DNA of 64,000 bases, from NCBI GenBank assembly GCA_013141065.1, contig JABFRR010000013.1, positions 36,825-100,824 on the forward strand, in the 5' to 3' direction. This document shows positions 8,526-17,610 of the stretch, piece by piece. A program made the position numbers and the translations under genes. The first letter of the stretch is position 1. Each line of letters begins with the position of its first letter. The stretch comes from Bacteriovoracaceae bacterium (lineage in GTDB: Bacteria > Bdellovibrionota > Bacteriovoracia > Bacteriovoracales > Bacteriovoracaceae). The notes under the pieces are model-generated. The model searched no databases, was not told the origin of the DNA, and was given only the letters and a program-made list of their open reading frames with translations.

Positions 8526-9356
8526 ATTTGTACTGTTTCGGTTCTACTTTTTCTTTATATACTCATAAAAATAGACCTCATTTTTTTTATTTCTCATGGT
8601 TTTCCAGGAGCATTGGATTTTCAGCAGGCATTTTTTGATTATGTCTATTCTTCTTTATATGAAGAAATTTTTGGATGTCTTATTTATGCTATTTTCATTT
8701 TCTCTTTGGGGTATTACCTCTCAGGAATTATGATTCGCCCCTTTAAGGCCATTGGTCAATACTGTGAAGATAAAATGAATGACAAAAAAAATTACTATGA
8801 ACCAGATTTTTTTTCTGATCTAAAACTGTTAACATCGTTTTCAGTTTATTTTTTTTCCAAAATTGATCAAGCCTTTATACAAGGCAAGTTTATGAAAACC
8901 CATGAGGATATCCCAACTCATTTTTCAGGTATTCATAAACCCAACTTTGAAAAAAACTTCTTTTTTAATTATTTTTTTATTGTTGCAATTTTTGGTTTAC
9001 TTTCTTCTGGGGGAATAATTGCTCTCAATCTTGAAATTAGGGATCAAATTTTTGAATTGTCCGATAAGTTTCTTTCGACCAATAGCCAGGCAAATTATTT
9101 TCTCGTGGAGCAATTCAAAATAGCCAGAGTCGGCGTCTATTTCTTTGTCGTCTTACATCTGTTTCTCTATTTATTACTCGGAATATACCTCTATGCGAAA
9201 GTGGCAACACCGGCCTTTGCCGTATTTGCAACAATGAGATCCTTTCTCAAGGGCAATTATCATAATCGAATTCATTTAATTGGATATTATTATTTGAGAT
9301 CCGATTGTCGCAAGATTAATAAATACCTTGATTATGTTCAAAAAAACCTGACTTAA
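8418..9356 (+). CDS. multi-pass membrane protein of unknown function
   Basis: This 312-residue protein has about four membrane segments (near residues 33-55, 85-110, 190-210 and 235-260) arranged as two similar halves. Each half ends in a HAMP-like stretch (GIMIRPFKAIGQYCED and ATPAFAVFATMRSFLKGNY). It has no kinase, cyclase or chemoreceptor output domain, so a sensory adaptor role is only a guess. The gene reads into a DsbA-like lipoprotein gene about 110 bp downstream. Its promoter and first codons are duplicated on the other side of the IS element, where they form a truncated fragment. Confidence 0.7.
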   Translation: MKAILKKASNRLRSKLNDEEFLFKFGMGVKFLGVSFICTVSVLLFLYILIKIDLIFFISHGFPGALDFQQAFFDYVYSSLYEEIFGCLIYAIFIFSLGYYLSGIMIRPFKAIGQYCEDKMNDKKNYYEPDFFSDLKLLTSFSVYFFSKIDQAFIQGKFMKTHEDIPTHFSGIHKPNFEKNFFFNYFFIVAIFGLLSSGGIIALNLEIRDQIFELSDKFLSTNSQANYFLVEQFKIARVGVYFFVVLHLFLYLLLGIYLYAKVATPAFAVFATMRSFLKGNYHNRIHLIGYYYLRSDCRKINKYLDYVQKNLT

Positions 9357-9464
9357 ATAGTTTTTTTCATTTTCTTCACTTAATCATTTGAAAAAACCAT
9401 AAAGTTTGAGAAAATAACCGAGCTCAAATTAAAAATGTAATCTGTGAAAAAACAAAGGATGGAT

Positions 9465-10265
9465 ATGAAATTTTCAAAATTACTAGTTTTCTTATTAAGT
9501 GCGCTATTTTTGCTCACTAGCTGTACTTCTGATGAAAAGATGAAGCAACAGATGGCTAAAATTCTCTCTGAAGATCCAAAAATCTTAACAGATGCAATTG
9601 AAAAAAACCCAGCTGAATTCATAACAGCTCTTCAAAATGCAGCTAAAAATGCACAAGAGAGTATGGGTAAAAAACGTGAAGAAGACGAAAAGAAAAAACT
9701 TGAAGAGTCTTTTGATAAGCCACTAGTTGCTGAAATAAGAAGTGATGAAACTTTCAGAGGACCAAAGGATGCTCCTATTACGCTAGTTGAGTATTCAGAT
9801 TTTGAATGCCCTTTTTGCGCGAGAGGCTTCCAGACAGTTATGGACTTAATGAACAAATTCCCAGGAAAAATTCGTTTTGTGTATAAGCATTTGCCATTAA
9901 GCTTCCACGAACAAGCTATGATTTCATCTCAGTACTACGAAGCTATTCGTCTTCAAAGTGAGAAAAAAGCATTTGAATTCCATGATGAAATATACAAAAA
10001 CCAAGCAAAGTTAAAAAATGGTGTTAGTTTTCTAGATGCAACTGCTAAAAAAGTTGGTGCGGACATGGCCCGTCTTAAAAAAGATGTAAATTCTGCTGAA
10101 GTAAAAGCTCGTATTGATGCTGACATTAAAGAAGCTGGATCATTTGGAATGCAAGGAACACCAGGATTTCTACTTAATGGAGTGCCGGTCAGAGGAGCAT
10201 ATCCTGCAGATTACTTTATTGGTTTAATTGATGAACTTCAAAAACGCGGTAAGTTGAAAATCTAA
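9465..10265 (+). CDS. DsbA-family thioredoxin-like lipoprotein
   Basis: This is a lipid-anchored periplasmic thiol oxidoreductase of the DsbA/Thioredoxin_4 family, about 266 residues. The signal peptide ends in LLTSC, with lipidated Cys20. A charged helical linker follows, then the thioredoxin fold with the active site CPFC in DFECPFCARGF and the cis-Pro loop in GMQGTPGFLLNG. CPFC suggests an oxidase or isomerase of periplasmic disulfides. I chose the ATG at 9465 because AAGGA lies 5 nt upstream and the signal peptide then starts properly. An in-frame GTG lies at 9444. A strong terminator follows. Confidence 0.88.
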   Translation: MKFSKLLVFLLSALFLLTSCTSDEKMKQQMAKILSEDPKILTDAIEKNPAEFITALQNAAKNAQESMGKKREEDEKKKLEESFDKPLVAEIRSDETFRGPKDAPITLVEYSDFECPFCARGFQTVMDLMNKFPGKIRFVYKHLPLSFHEQAMISSQYYEAIRLQSEKKAFEFHDEIYKNQAKLKNGVSFLDATAKKVGADMARLKKDVNSAEVKARIDADIKEAGSFGMQGTPGFLLNGVPVRGAYPADYFIGLIDELQKRGKLKI

Positions 10266-10313
10266 TTGATTAATCTGAAAATTGTCTTTTAAGTTCTATA
10301 GAGATACAATTTG

Positions 10314-10344
10314 AAAAAGGGGCACGTAAGTAGCCCCTTTTTTT
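10314..10344 (+). terminator. rho-independent terminator
   Basis: AAAAAGGGGC pairs with GCCCCTTTTT around a 9-nt loop and continues into a T run. It closes the transcript of the DsbA-like lipoprotein gene before the flagellar block. Confidence 0.88.
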
Positions 10345-10374
10345 ATTAATCTTTCAAAACTTATGAGAAGCATT

Positions 10375-10812
10375 ATGGAAGAATCGGCCTACAGTTCGCT
10401 TGGATTAAGAATGAATCGCACTTATCGTGACAAGCCGAAAGCTGAATTGTTCACGCTTAAAGATTTTTTAAGCCACAATTTTGTTATAAGCAATCAAATA
10501 GAGCTAAAAAAAGTATTCATCAAAGACTTAAAAGCAATATTGCTCAAAGATAATTTATTCGACTTAATTCAATCATTTTTTGATTTGGAAACAGATTTAC
10601 ATGCAGCTACTGAGAAACTAGAAATTGAAACGACATTAATAAACTTCGATGAGTTTTATAAAAATCTCTCACCAGTATTGATGCGTGCACTGTTGGAAAA
10701 TGCTAATCAGGCGAACAATGCACAGGCATTAGTAATGTCAATTAGAGAAGCTTTAAGAATTTCACTAGAAGAAGAGTTAGTTCAATTAGAAGATATAGAG
10801 ATATCCGTATGA
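10375..10812 (+). CDS. hypothetical protein upstream of HU gene
   Basis: This 145-residue soluble, largely helical protein is not recognised. It contains acidic and aliphatic heptad-like stretches in its second half (ALRISLEEELVQLEDIE). GAGAAG lies just upstream of the ATG at 10375. An in-frame ATG at 10363 is also possible. The stop codon overlaps the start of the HU-family gene (ATGA), which indicates translational coupling and a possible shared role in nucleoid or operon control. Confidence 0.6.
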   Translation: MEESAYSSLGLRMNRTYRDKPKAELFTLKDFLSHNFVISNQIELKKVFIKDLKAILLKDNLFDLIQSFFDLETDLHAATEKLEIETTLINFDEFYKNLSPVLMRALLENANQANNAQALVMSIREALRISLEEELVQLEDIEISV

Positions 10813-11087
10813 ATCGAAAAGAGCTCATAGAAGTACTTATTAAAGACCGTAATCTCTCTTCGATGACGAAAAAGCAAGCAAACCAGTTTATCGATGTAAT
10901 GTTAGAAACTATAAAAAGAACTGTAAAAAAAGGTGAAGACGTCACACTTGTAGGATTTGGTACTTTTACAAAATCTAGAAAAGCTTCACGATTAGGTGTA
11001 AATCCATCAACAGGTGAACGCATAAGAATACGAGCACGTGTTGTACCAAAATTTAAGCCTGGTAAACCTTGGAAAGACATTCTTTAG
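10809..11087 (+). CDS. HU/IHF-family DNA-binding protein
   Basis: This 92-residue histone-like protein bends and compacts DNA as a dimer. Family signatures are visible: an N-terminal helical pair (MNRKELIEVLIKDRNLS), the motif VGFGTFTKSRKASRLGVNPSTG, and the beta-arm end RARVVPKFKPGKPWKD with the DNA-intercalating NPSTG/Pro region. It overlaps the preceding gene by 4 bp. It is followed by a 190-bp intergenic region holding the promoter of the flagellar operon, and could itself act there, though nothing in the sequence proves it. Confidence 0.9.
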   Translation: MNRKELIEVLIKDRNLSSMTKKQANQFIDVMLETIKRTVKKGEDVTLVGFGTFTKSRKASRLGVNPSTGERIRIRARVVPKFKPGKPWKDIL

Positions 11088-11170
11088 GAAATCAATCTAA
11101 ATAAGTCCGGTAATACTTGCCGATGTCAAAGATTCAACTGTCAATAAAGCATACATAAGATGATGATATT

Positions 11171-11202
11171 GAGAAAAGTGGGAACATATTTCCTCTTTTC
11201 TC
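11171..11202. promoter_or_regulatory. imperfect inverted repeat between HU gene and fliL
   Basis: GAGAAAAG at 11171 pairs with CTTTTCTC at 11195, extended inward by GGAA/TTCC with one mismatch. No T run follows on the plus strand, so it is a weak terminator at best. It may be an operator or an RNA hairpin just upstream of the flagellar promoter. Confidence 0.4.
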
Positions 11203-11211
11203 ACTCATGAC

Positions 11212-11240
11212 TTGAACCATTTTGCCTTCCTATGTATAAT
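11212..11240 (+). promoter_or_regulatory. sigma70-type promoter of the flagellar operon
   Basis: TTGAAC (11212-11217) and TATAAT (11235-11240) are separated by exactly 17 bp, a near-consensus housekeeping promoter. It lies about 40 bp before the GTG start of fliL. No sigma28- or sigma54-like elements were seen in the same gap, which suggests that the export-apparatus operon is at the top of the flagellar hierarchy. Confidence 0.75.
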
Positions 11241-11279
11241 TTTTGACAGGTACCCAATAAACCATGGAAGGTAAATAAA

Positions 11280-11858
11280 GTGGCCGAAGAAAATAAGACA
11301 GCTGACCTAGACGCAAGTCCAGCATCTGGTAAAAATCCCCTTTTAGTCGTTTTAGTTGTAGTCAACACTCTTGCCGTTTGTGCAATTGGATTTTTTCAAT
11401 TTCAAAATCATAAAAAATTAACAGCAGTCACAACTGCTGCAGATGTTATGCAACAATCTCTTGCAGGTGATGCTAGTCATTCGGGAGCAGCTGCAGGAGC
11501 AGAAGGTGGAGCTCCAGCGGCTGAAGGTGCTGTAAAAGAACCCGCTAAGGTTGATGGCTTAATGTATCCAATTGATCCATTCACCGCCAATTTAGCTCAA
11601 GGTGATGGACCTAAAAGATATATTCGTATTTCTTTAGTTTTAAAATTCTCAAAAGAAACTAAAAAAGAAGAAGTTGATGCTAGAAAGCCTCAAATTAGTG
11701 ATGCAATCATTAGCATGCTTAATGCGAAAAAGCCGGAAGAGCTTTTGAAAAAAGAAGGCAAAGAATATCTGAAAGAAGAAATTAAGACATCGATTAATAA
11801 TTTTTTAGTTGATGGTCACTTAGAAGATATATTTTATGTTGGTTTTCAAATCAACTAG
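11280..11858 (+). CDS. fliL: flagellar basal body-associated protein FliL
   Basis: FliL is a single-pass inner-membrane protein that sits by the stators and supports torque. This one has 192 residues with a GTG start preceded by GGAAGG. A short cytoplasmic tail, one membrane helix (about residues 20-40), an Ala/Gly-rich linker, then the periplasmic FliL domain (YPIDPFTANLA, RYIRISLVLKF, SDAIISMLNAKKPEEL) end in FYVGFQIN. It opens the operon that continues with fliM and fliN, the usual order. The Ala/Gly linker is longer than in enteric FliL. Confidence 0.9.
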   Translation: MAEENKTADLDASPASGKNPLLVVLVVVNTLAVCAIGFFQFQNHKKLTAVTTAADVMQQSLAGDASHSGAAAGAEGGAPAAEGAVKEPAKVDGLMYPIDPFTANLAQGDGPKRYIRISLVLKFSKETKKEEVDARKPQISDAIISMLNAKKPEELLKKEGKEYLKEEIKTSINNFLVDGHLEDIFYVGFQIN

Positions 11859-11928
11859 CTAGCAGAAAAATGGCCCAACATGATGTTGAGCTACACACAA
11901 GCTTTAAGAATCCCAGGAGGGGAGAATT

Positions 11929-12957
11929 ATGGCACAAGTTTTGAGTCAAGATGAAGTAGATGCATTATTAAACGCTGTAAATGACGGTGGAACAGATTCA
12001 TTCTCAGGTGGTGGTGACAGTGGTTCAGCCGGTGCTACTGATGATGCAGATGAAAATATTCAAACCTATGACTTAACTAACCAAGATAGGGTAATTCGCG
12101 GAAGAATGCCTATTTTGGAAATCATTTACGAAAGATTCATCAGAAGCTTTCGAGTGTCTCTTTCAAACTCCTTGAGAAAAATTTCAACGATTTCTATTAT
12201 CTCAACCGATCTTTTGAAGTTTGGAGAATTCGTCAATACTCTGCCAATACCTTCTTGTATGTGCATTATGCGATATAATGAATTGCGTGGACCTGCTCTT
12301 TTAGTTTTTGAATCAAAATTAGCTTACGCAATCATTGACTCCTACTTTGGAGGAACTGATCGTCCGTTCACAAAAATAGAAGGAAAAGAATTTACTCAAA
12401 TTGAACTTTCTTTTATGAGAAAGATAATGGATATGGCCATTAACGATTTAGAAGAAGCCTGGGCGCCAGTTCATAGAATTGATGCTCAATACTTAAGAAC
12501 AGAAATAAATCCACAGTTCGTTGGGGTTGTACCACCATCTGACGTTATTATTGCAACAACTCTTGAAGTGGAATTTGAATCAGCTTCAGGAACGATAATG
12601 ATAGTTGTTCCTTATTCAACGATTGAACCAATTAAGCAAAAACTTTCTTCTAGCTTTCAAACTGATAATGAAATGGCCGATTCAATTTGGACACAGGCCA
12701 TGAATGAACATATCAAAAATACAAAGGCGACAGTCGTCGTTAGACTTGGTGAAACAGAAATGACATTAGGGGATTTATTAACTCTAGAACCAGGGGATAT
12801 TATTCCACTGGGACAGGATGCTTCAGGAGAAGTGACTGTTGCAATAGAGGGTGTAGATAAAATGAAATGCTTGATGGGAACATATAAAGGTTCTCGTGCA
12901 GTTCAGATCACACATGTGGATTCGCCAGTAAGTTATACTGGTGAAGAAGAAAATTAA
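11929..12957 (+). CDS. fliM: flagellar motor switch protein FliM
   Basis: FliM is a C-ring switch protein that binds phospho-CheY and sets rotation direction. Its 342 residues start with the CheY-binding peptide (VLSQDEVDALLNAV), followed by a Gly/Ser-rich acidic linker, the middle CheC-like domain with the GGTD loop (YFGGTDRPF), and a C-terminal SpoA domain (MTLGDLLTLEPGDIIPLG). AGGAGGGGAG forms a strong ribosome-binding site. The intact CheY-binding peptide implies chemotactic control of the motor. Confidence 0.95.
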   Translation: MAQVLSQDEVDALLNAVNDGGTDSFSGGGDSGSAGATDDADENIQTYDLTNQDRVIRGRMPILEIIYERFIRSFRVSLSNSLRKISTISIISTDLLKFGEFVNTLPIPSCMCIMRYNELRGPALLVFESKLAYAIIDSYFGGTDRPFTKIEGKEFTQIELSFMRKIMDMAINDLEEAWAPVHRIDAQYLRTEINPQFVGVVPPSDVIIATTLEVEFESASGTIMIVVPYSTIEPIKQKLSSSFQTDNEMADSIWTQAMNEHIKNTKATVVVRLGETEMTLGDLLTLEPGDIIPLGQDASGEVTVAIEGVDKMKCLMGTYKGSRAVQITHVDSPVSYTGEEEN

Positions 12958-12984
12958 TTATTTTAAGAATACAGGAGACATCGT

Positions 12985-13317
12985 ATGAATAAGGTTACAG
13001 TTGATAGAATGGCAGATTCAGTAAAAGCCGGGGACGACTCACTAAATAAGCTCAAGGTTCAGAACCTTGACTTTATTTTAGATATTCCATTGAAAGTTTC
13101 AGTTGAATTGGGACGCACGCAAATAATTGTTAAAGATCTTCTTCAACTAGGACAAGGTTCTGTTTTAGAGCTTGATAAATTAGCAGGTGAGCCTTTGGAG
13201 ATTCTAGTAAATGGCAAGTTAGTTGCAAAAGGTGAAGTAGTTGTCGTAAACGAAAAATTTGGAATACGTTTAACTGATATTATAAGCCCGATAGAAAGAA
13301 TCGAAACTCTGAAATAA
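12985..13317 (+). CDS. fliN: flagellar motor switch protein FliN
   Basis: FliN is the small C-ring protein that forms the base of the switch complex with FliM and helps receive export substrates. It has 110 residues and consists mainly of the SpoA domain ([34 protein letters not shown]... [15 protein letters not shown], given here in parts). It lies 27 bp after fliM and before fliO, the conserved order. Confidence 0.95.
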   Translation: MNKVTVDRMADSVKAGDDSLNKLKVQNLDFILDIPLKVSVELGRTQIIVKDLLQLGQGSVLELDKLAGEPLEILVNGKLVAKGEVVVVNEKFGIRLTDIISPIERIETLK

Positions 13318-13348
13318 TTACAGTACTCATGGATTGAGGAGAAAGAAA

Positions 13349-14599
13349 GTGAAAATACCAGGTCTAATTTTATTAAGTGTACTAAGTTTTAATCTCTTTG
13401 CTTCTGATGTCACTATTAAGAGTGCGGAGCTCATTAATACTAAAAGCACAGAATCAGTTCTTTCTATAAAACATTTAGGAACTGTGAACGATAATCCGCT
13501 TATACAAATTCAAGATAAAAACTTGAAAGTAACTATTCCCAATTCGGGACTTGCTGGAAAAATTAATAAAAAAGTAAATGGTACTTCGATCAGCGCTTCA
13601 ATGACTGATTCAGAGACAGTCTCTCTTAATTTAATGCTTCCCTATTCATTAGCGGGCAAAGAATCAGATGTGACTATCACTTTAAAAGAAGGAATGATTA
13701 ATGTTCATTATCCTCGCTTAGAAAATACGAAAAAGGCAGTGGCCAAAGAAATTTCGAGATCTCCAAGCGTAAATGAGCAAGCTGTTATAATCGAAACAGC
13801 GGCAAATAATATTGAAGCAGAAAAATTAGATGAAAACTATTTAACTACATTAGTTAAGAACCAAGAAAAACTCGCAGAAGCCAAACACCCAGAAGCTAAA
13901 GCTGAAGCCAAAAAAGATTTAGAGACAAAGAAGCAGGTTGATACCGATAGAGTCAATCTGACTCAGGCCGGTGTCGCAAAGAATGTGACTCAGACTAAAA
14001 CATCTGAAGAAGGTCTTAATAAGACTGAATCAGAAGGGCAATCTCGATTTTCAGTCACAGGATATATTGGCAAATTTGTTGCTTTCTTAAGTCTTATGAT
14101 AGCTGGATTTTATGGAGTCCTTACACTCTTTAAAAAAGGCATTATAAAAAAAGGTAAATTAGGATTTTTAAATAGCACGAAGTTGGTAGAGGTCCTTAGC
14201 ACTACACATATTGCTCCCAAGAGATCACTCATAATGGTAAAAGCCCATAAGCAAGTTTTTTTAATTTCCAGTTCAGAAACAGGTGTGCAATTTCTCTCAG
14301 AAATTAATGATGTAAATGGATTAATAAAAACTGGAGAGGAAGAAGTTACAGGTTTTAATTTTGATACCAACTTAAATACAGCAAATAAATCTGATAAACA
14401 ATTTAGGTTAAAAGAAGAAGTTCGTAGTAATTATGATACAGATTATGTGATGGACTCGCTTGATGACATGCTTAACAATGACGTACCTGCAAAGTCGACA
14501 ACTAATGCAGCAAAGGCCATTGAAAAAAATCCTGTAAAGGATCAAGTGAAATTTTCAGATCAAATAAAGACGAAAGTTAAAAATTTAAAACAACTTTAA
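13349..14599 (+). CDS. fliO: FliO-like protein with long periplasmic domain
   Basis: FliO helps assemble the FliP-FliQ-FliR core of the flagellar export gate. This protein has 416 residues, far more than the 100-150 usual for FliO. It has a signal peptide (ending LFASD), a periplasmic beta domain reminiscent of AMIN domains, a charged Lys/Glu linker, one membrane helix near residues 240-262, and then the FliO cytoplasmic part (TKLVEVLSTTHIAPKRSLIMVKAHKQVFLISS). The start is the GTG at 13349, since GAGGAG lies 6 nt before it. Identity rests on the C-terminal pattern and on the position between fliN and fliP. Confidence 0.8.
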   Translation: MKIPGLILLSVLSFNLFASDVTIKSAELINTKSTESVLSIKHLGTVNDNPLIQIQDKNLKVTIPNSGLAGKINKKVNGTSISASMTDSETVSLNLMLPYSLAGKESDVTITLKEGMINVHYPRLENTKKAVAKEISRSPSVNEQAVIIETAANNIEAEKLDENYLTTLVKNQEKLAEAKHPEAKAEAKKDLETKKQVDTDRVNLTQAGVAKNVTQTKTSEEGLNKTESEGQSRFSVTGYIGKFVAFLSLMIAGFYGVLTLFKKGIIKKGKLGFLNSTKLVEVLSTTHIAPKRSLIMVKAHKQVFLISSSETGVQFLSEINDVNGLIKTGEEEVTGFNFDTNLNTANKSDKQFRLKEEVRSNYDTDYVMDSLDDMLNNDVPAKSTTNAAKAIEKNPVKDQVKFSDQIKTKVKNLKQL

Positions 14600-14613
14600 T
14601 AGGATTGGTGAGC

Positions 14614-15399
14614 ATGGATGCTCGAATGAAATCAAGACTCTCAAAATTGGCACTTCTCATAGTGCCAATAATATTATTTATACTTCCTGCAATTTCATTT
14701 GCTCAAACTAGTCCAGCTGGAACGAATCTAGCATTACCGGGAATGGCCATTAATTTTGGGCAAGGTGCAAATCTTGTTGATTCAATCGAAATTTTACTTC
14801 TCTTCACAATTATTACACTTGCTCCTTCAATATTAATTCTTTGTACAAGTTTTACGAGAATTTTAATTGTTCTTTCTTTTATGAGACAAGCTATCGGTAC
14901 GCAGAACATGCCACCGAACCAGCTCCTGGTAGGTTTTTCTTTATTTCTCTCATTGTTTGTCATGCAACCAACAGGAGAGAGAATTTATAACAAGGCCATC
15001 CAACCCTACATGGCAAAACAAATACCAACAACTGTTGCCATAGATGAAATTGTTCTTGGACTTCGTAGTTTCATGCAAAAACAAGTCAGAAAAGCCGACA
15101 TTGGATTATTTTATGATGTGACGGGAAAAACTGCACCACAAACGGTTGATGACGTGCCAATTCACTATCTCATTCCAGCCTTTATTATCTCTGAATTAAA
15201 AACTGCTTTTCAAATTGGCTTTTTACTATATATCCCATTTCTCATTTTAGATATGGTGGTGGCTTCCGTACTTATGGCAATGGGGATGATGATGTTGCCT
15301 CCAGTTGTTGTCTCACTTCCTTTTAAACTTTTACTCTTTGTTTTGGTAGATGGATGGCAGCTAGTGACAGGATCAATTTTAAGGTCATTTAACCCGTAG
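14614..15399 (+). CDS. fliP: flagellar export gate protein FliP
   Basis: FliP is the main subunit of the inner-membrane export gate. It begins with a cleaved signal peptide (ends SFAQ). Family landmarks include SFTRILIVLSFMRQAIGTQNMP, FVMQP, and FQIGFLLYIPFLILDMVVASVLMAMGM, with the conserved end LPFKLLLFVLVDGWQLV. I chose the ATG at 14614, 15 bp after the fliO stop, though a GTG 6 bp earlier is in frame. It is followed directly by fliQ and fliR. Confidence 0.95.
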   Translation: MDARMKSRLSKLALLIVPIILFILPAISFAQTSPAGTNLALPGMAINFGQGANLVDSIEILLLFTIITLAPSILILCTSFTRILIVLSFMRQAIGTQNMPPNQLLVGFSLFLSLFVMQPTGERIYNKAIQPYMAKQIPTTVAIDEIVLGLRSFMQKQVRKADIGLFYDVTGKTAPQTVDDVPIHYLIPAFIISELKTAFQIGFLLYIPFLILDMVVASVLMAMGMMMLPPVVVSLPFKLLLFVLVDGWQLVTGSILRSFNP

Positions 15400-15405
15400 G
15401 TAATT

Positions 15406-15681
15406 ATGCAATTTGACTCGTACACAGACATCACTCATCAGGCCATTAAAGTGGCACTTATGATTTCAGCACCAATGTTAATTGGGGCCCTAGTTGTGGG
15501 TATTATCGTTTCATTGTTTCAAGCAGTAACCCAAATCAACGAGCAGACTCTGGCGTTTATTCCCAAAATTGTTGTCATTGTAGCTGCTTTAATGTTTTTT
15601 GGGCCATGGATGTCTGACTCATTAACAACTTTTACTAAAGATTTAATACTACAAATACCAAGTATTGTAGCAGAGAGATAA
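15406..15681 (+). CDS. fliQ: flagellar export gate protein FliQ
   Basis: FliQ is a two-helix membrane subunit of the export gate, 91 residues, normal size. Typical stretches are APMLIGALVVGIIVSLFQAV and TQINEQTLAFIPKI. It is packed between fliP (6 bp gap) and fliR (1 bp gap), which indicates coordinated translation. Confidence 0.95.
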   Translation: MQFDSYTDITHQAIKVALMISAPMLIGALVVGIIVSLFQAVTQINEQTLAFIPKIVVIVAALMFFGPWMSDSLTTFTKDLILQIPSIVAER

Positions 15682-15682
15682 A

Positions 15683-16462
15683 ATGCTTAGTATTCAAATT
15701 ACAGACATGACTATGATTACAGCTTTCTGGTTGGCCTTCACCAGATGGACTGCGATTATTTTTCAATTGCCACTTTTTGAGAGTGTGGCCATTCCTGTCG
15801 TAGTTAAAGTGCTTACGACCCTAATGATCACCTTTGCATTTTTTCCGATGATTCAAGACCAAATTATCTTAGATATTAATTATGTAGGTGCAGAAAGTTT
15901 TTGGTATCTAACAATTTTTAATACCTTGGTCGGCTTAGTGATTGGATTTTTAGTTAAATCGATAATGAGTGTTTTTATTTCTACCGGGGCAATTATTACT
16001 CAGCAAATTGGTCTTAACGCTTTAAGCTTTTTTGATCCACAGGCAGGATCTCCAGTCGGTCCATTTGAAAAGTTAATTGAGTGGACAGTCTTGATGATGA
16101 TTGTAACATCGGGAGCATTGCTGCCAATGTTTAAAGGAGTGATTTCATCATTTTCAACAATTCACGTCTATAATTTAGGTAAGCTTGCTCATTCAATAGA
16201 TTTTTTTATGATCATGTTTAAATCTCTATTTATTTCAGCGATCATGCTTGCGACACCAATGATATTTATCAATTTAATTATCAATGCCGTGATGGGAATT
16301 ATTTCCAGAGCAGTCCCTCAAATGAATATTATTGCAGTAAGTTTTGCGGTGAATATTGGTTTAGGATTATTAGTTTTCGTAGTTGGTTCTGATGAATTTT
16401 TTGCTACTTGCTTTAGAATATACACTGACAGGTTAGGTGATTGGTTCCAGTTAGTTTCATAG
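15683..16462 (+). CDS. fliR: flagellar export gate protein FliR
   Basis: FliR is the third export-gate subunit, capping the FliP-FliQ ring. It has 259 residues and about six membrane segments. Landmarks include FTRWTAIIFQLPLFES at the start, GLVIGFLVKSIMSVFISTGA and the C-terminal RAVPQMNIIAVSFAVNIGLG. It sits between fliQ and flhB in the standard order. Confidence 0.95.
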   Translation: MLSIQITDMTMITAFWLAFTRWTAIIFQLPLFESVAIPVVVKVLTTLMITFAFFPMIQDQIILDINYVGAESFWYLTIFNTLVGLVIGFLVKSIMSVFISTGAIITQQIGLNALSFFDPQAGSPVGPFEKLIEWTVLMMIVTSGALLPMFKGVISSFSTIHVYNLGKLAHSIDFFMIMFKSLFISAIMLATPMIFINLIINAVMGIISRAVPQMNIIAVSFAVNIGLGLLVFVVGSDEFFATCFRIYTDRLGDWFQLVS

Positions 16463-16507
16463 TTAATATTAGTGCGACAAGGAATGTAGCACTCAAAGGG
16501 CAGAAGA

Positions 16508-17587
16508 ATGGCCGAAGAAATGGAAGACGGGGAAAAGACCGAAGAGCCGTCCCAACATAGGATTGACGAATTTAGAAACAAAGGGGATGTAGCCTCTTCT
16601 AGAGAACTCACGTCCGTTCTAGTTTTATCTGCATCGCTACTAACTTTATCTCTATCTTTAGTTTTTATTTTTGAACAACTCACTAGCTATGTTGAATGGC
16701 TTTATACTTTGGATATTGCGTCTGCCTTTACTCCAAAATCACTCAATACAATTACGACAAAAACGATGATTGTGGCTGCTAAGTGCTCTGCTCCTGTTTT
16801 ATTTGCCGCACTTTGTGTAGGTGTTTTGGCCCAAGTTGCACAAATCGGAGTTCTCTATTCGCCAGATATTCTTGAGCTTAATTTTGATCGCGTAAATCCA
16901 ATCAATGGAATAAAAAAATTATTTTCCAAGCAAGCACTTTTCGAAGCAGTCAAAGGTGTCTTTAAGTTTGTAGTCATCATAAGCGTTGTTTATGTTTACA
17001 TGAAAGATGACATTGCGACTTACAATGGTTTTATGCATCTAGAAGTCACGCAAGCATTTTTACACGCAAAGGATCTGCTCGTTAAAATATCTTTTGCTTT
17101 AATCCTTGCACTTGGAATTGTTGCTCTTGTGGATTTTGCTTGGCAGAAATTTACTTATCGCCAGAAAATTATGCAAACGAAACAACAATTAAAACAAGAA
17201 AGCAAAGAGCAAGATGGTAATCCTGAAGTAAAACAAAGAATCAGACAAATTCAAAGAGAAATGTCTCGTAAGAGAATGATTAATGATGTGAAAACAGCCG
17301 ATGTAATTGTAACGAATCCAACTCATATTAGTATTGTTTTAAAATATGATTCTGAAACGATGGTTTCTCCATTAATTATAGGTAAAGGGCAAGATCACTT
17401 GGCCATGAAAATTAGAGAAATCGCTCAAGAACACAATATCCCTATTGTAGAAAATGTGCTTTTAGCACGGACTTTATATAAAACTGTGAAAGTTGGTCAA
17501 CCTGTTCCACGCAATATGTATAAAGCCGTCGCAGAAGTTTTGGCCTTTGTTTATAAATTAAAAAAGAAGCGTAAAGCACTAGCTTAA
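16508..17587 (+). CDS. flhB: flagellar export switch protein FlhB
   Basis: FlhB switches substrate specificity of the flagellar type III export apparatus from rod/hook to filament. It has 359 residues: an N-terminal charged stretch (EDGEKTEEPSQHRIDEFRNKGDV), four membrane segments, and a cytoplasmic domain containing the autocleavage motif NPTH (TNPTHISIVLKY). The motif is intact, so self-cleavage is expected. It ends in a Lys-rich tail. Confidence 0.95.
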   Translation: MAEEMEDGEKTEEPSQHRIDEFRNKGDVASSRELTSVLVLSASLLTLSLSLVFIFEQLTSYVEWLYTLDIASAFTPKSLNTITTKTMIVAAKCSAPVLFAALCVGVLAQVAQIGVLYSPDILELNFDRVNPINGIKKLFSKQALFEAVKGVFKFVVIISVVYVYMKDDIATYNGFMHLEVTQAFLHAKDLLVKISFALILALGIVALVDFAWQKFTYRQKIMQTKQQLKQESKEQDGNPEVKQRIRQIQREMSRKRMINDVKTADVIVTNPTHISIVLKYDSETMVSPLIIGKGQDHLAMKIREIAQEHNIPIVENVLLARTLYKTVKVGQPVPRNMYKAVAEVLAFVYKLKKKRKALA

Positions 17588-17610
17588 AGCTTAATAATGA
17601 GTAGGTTCTT

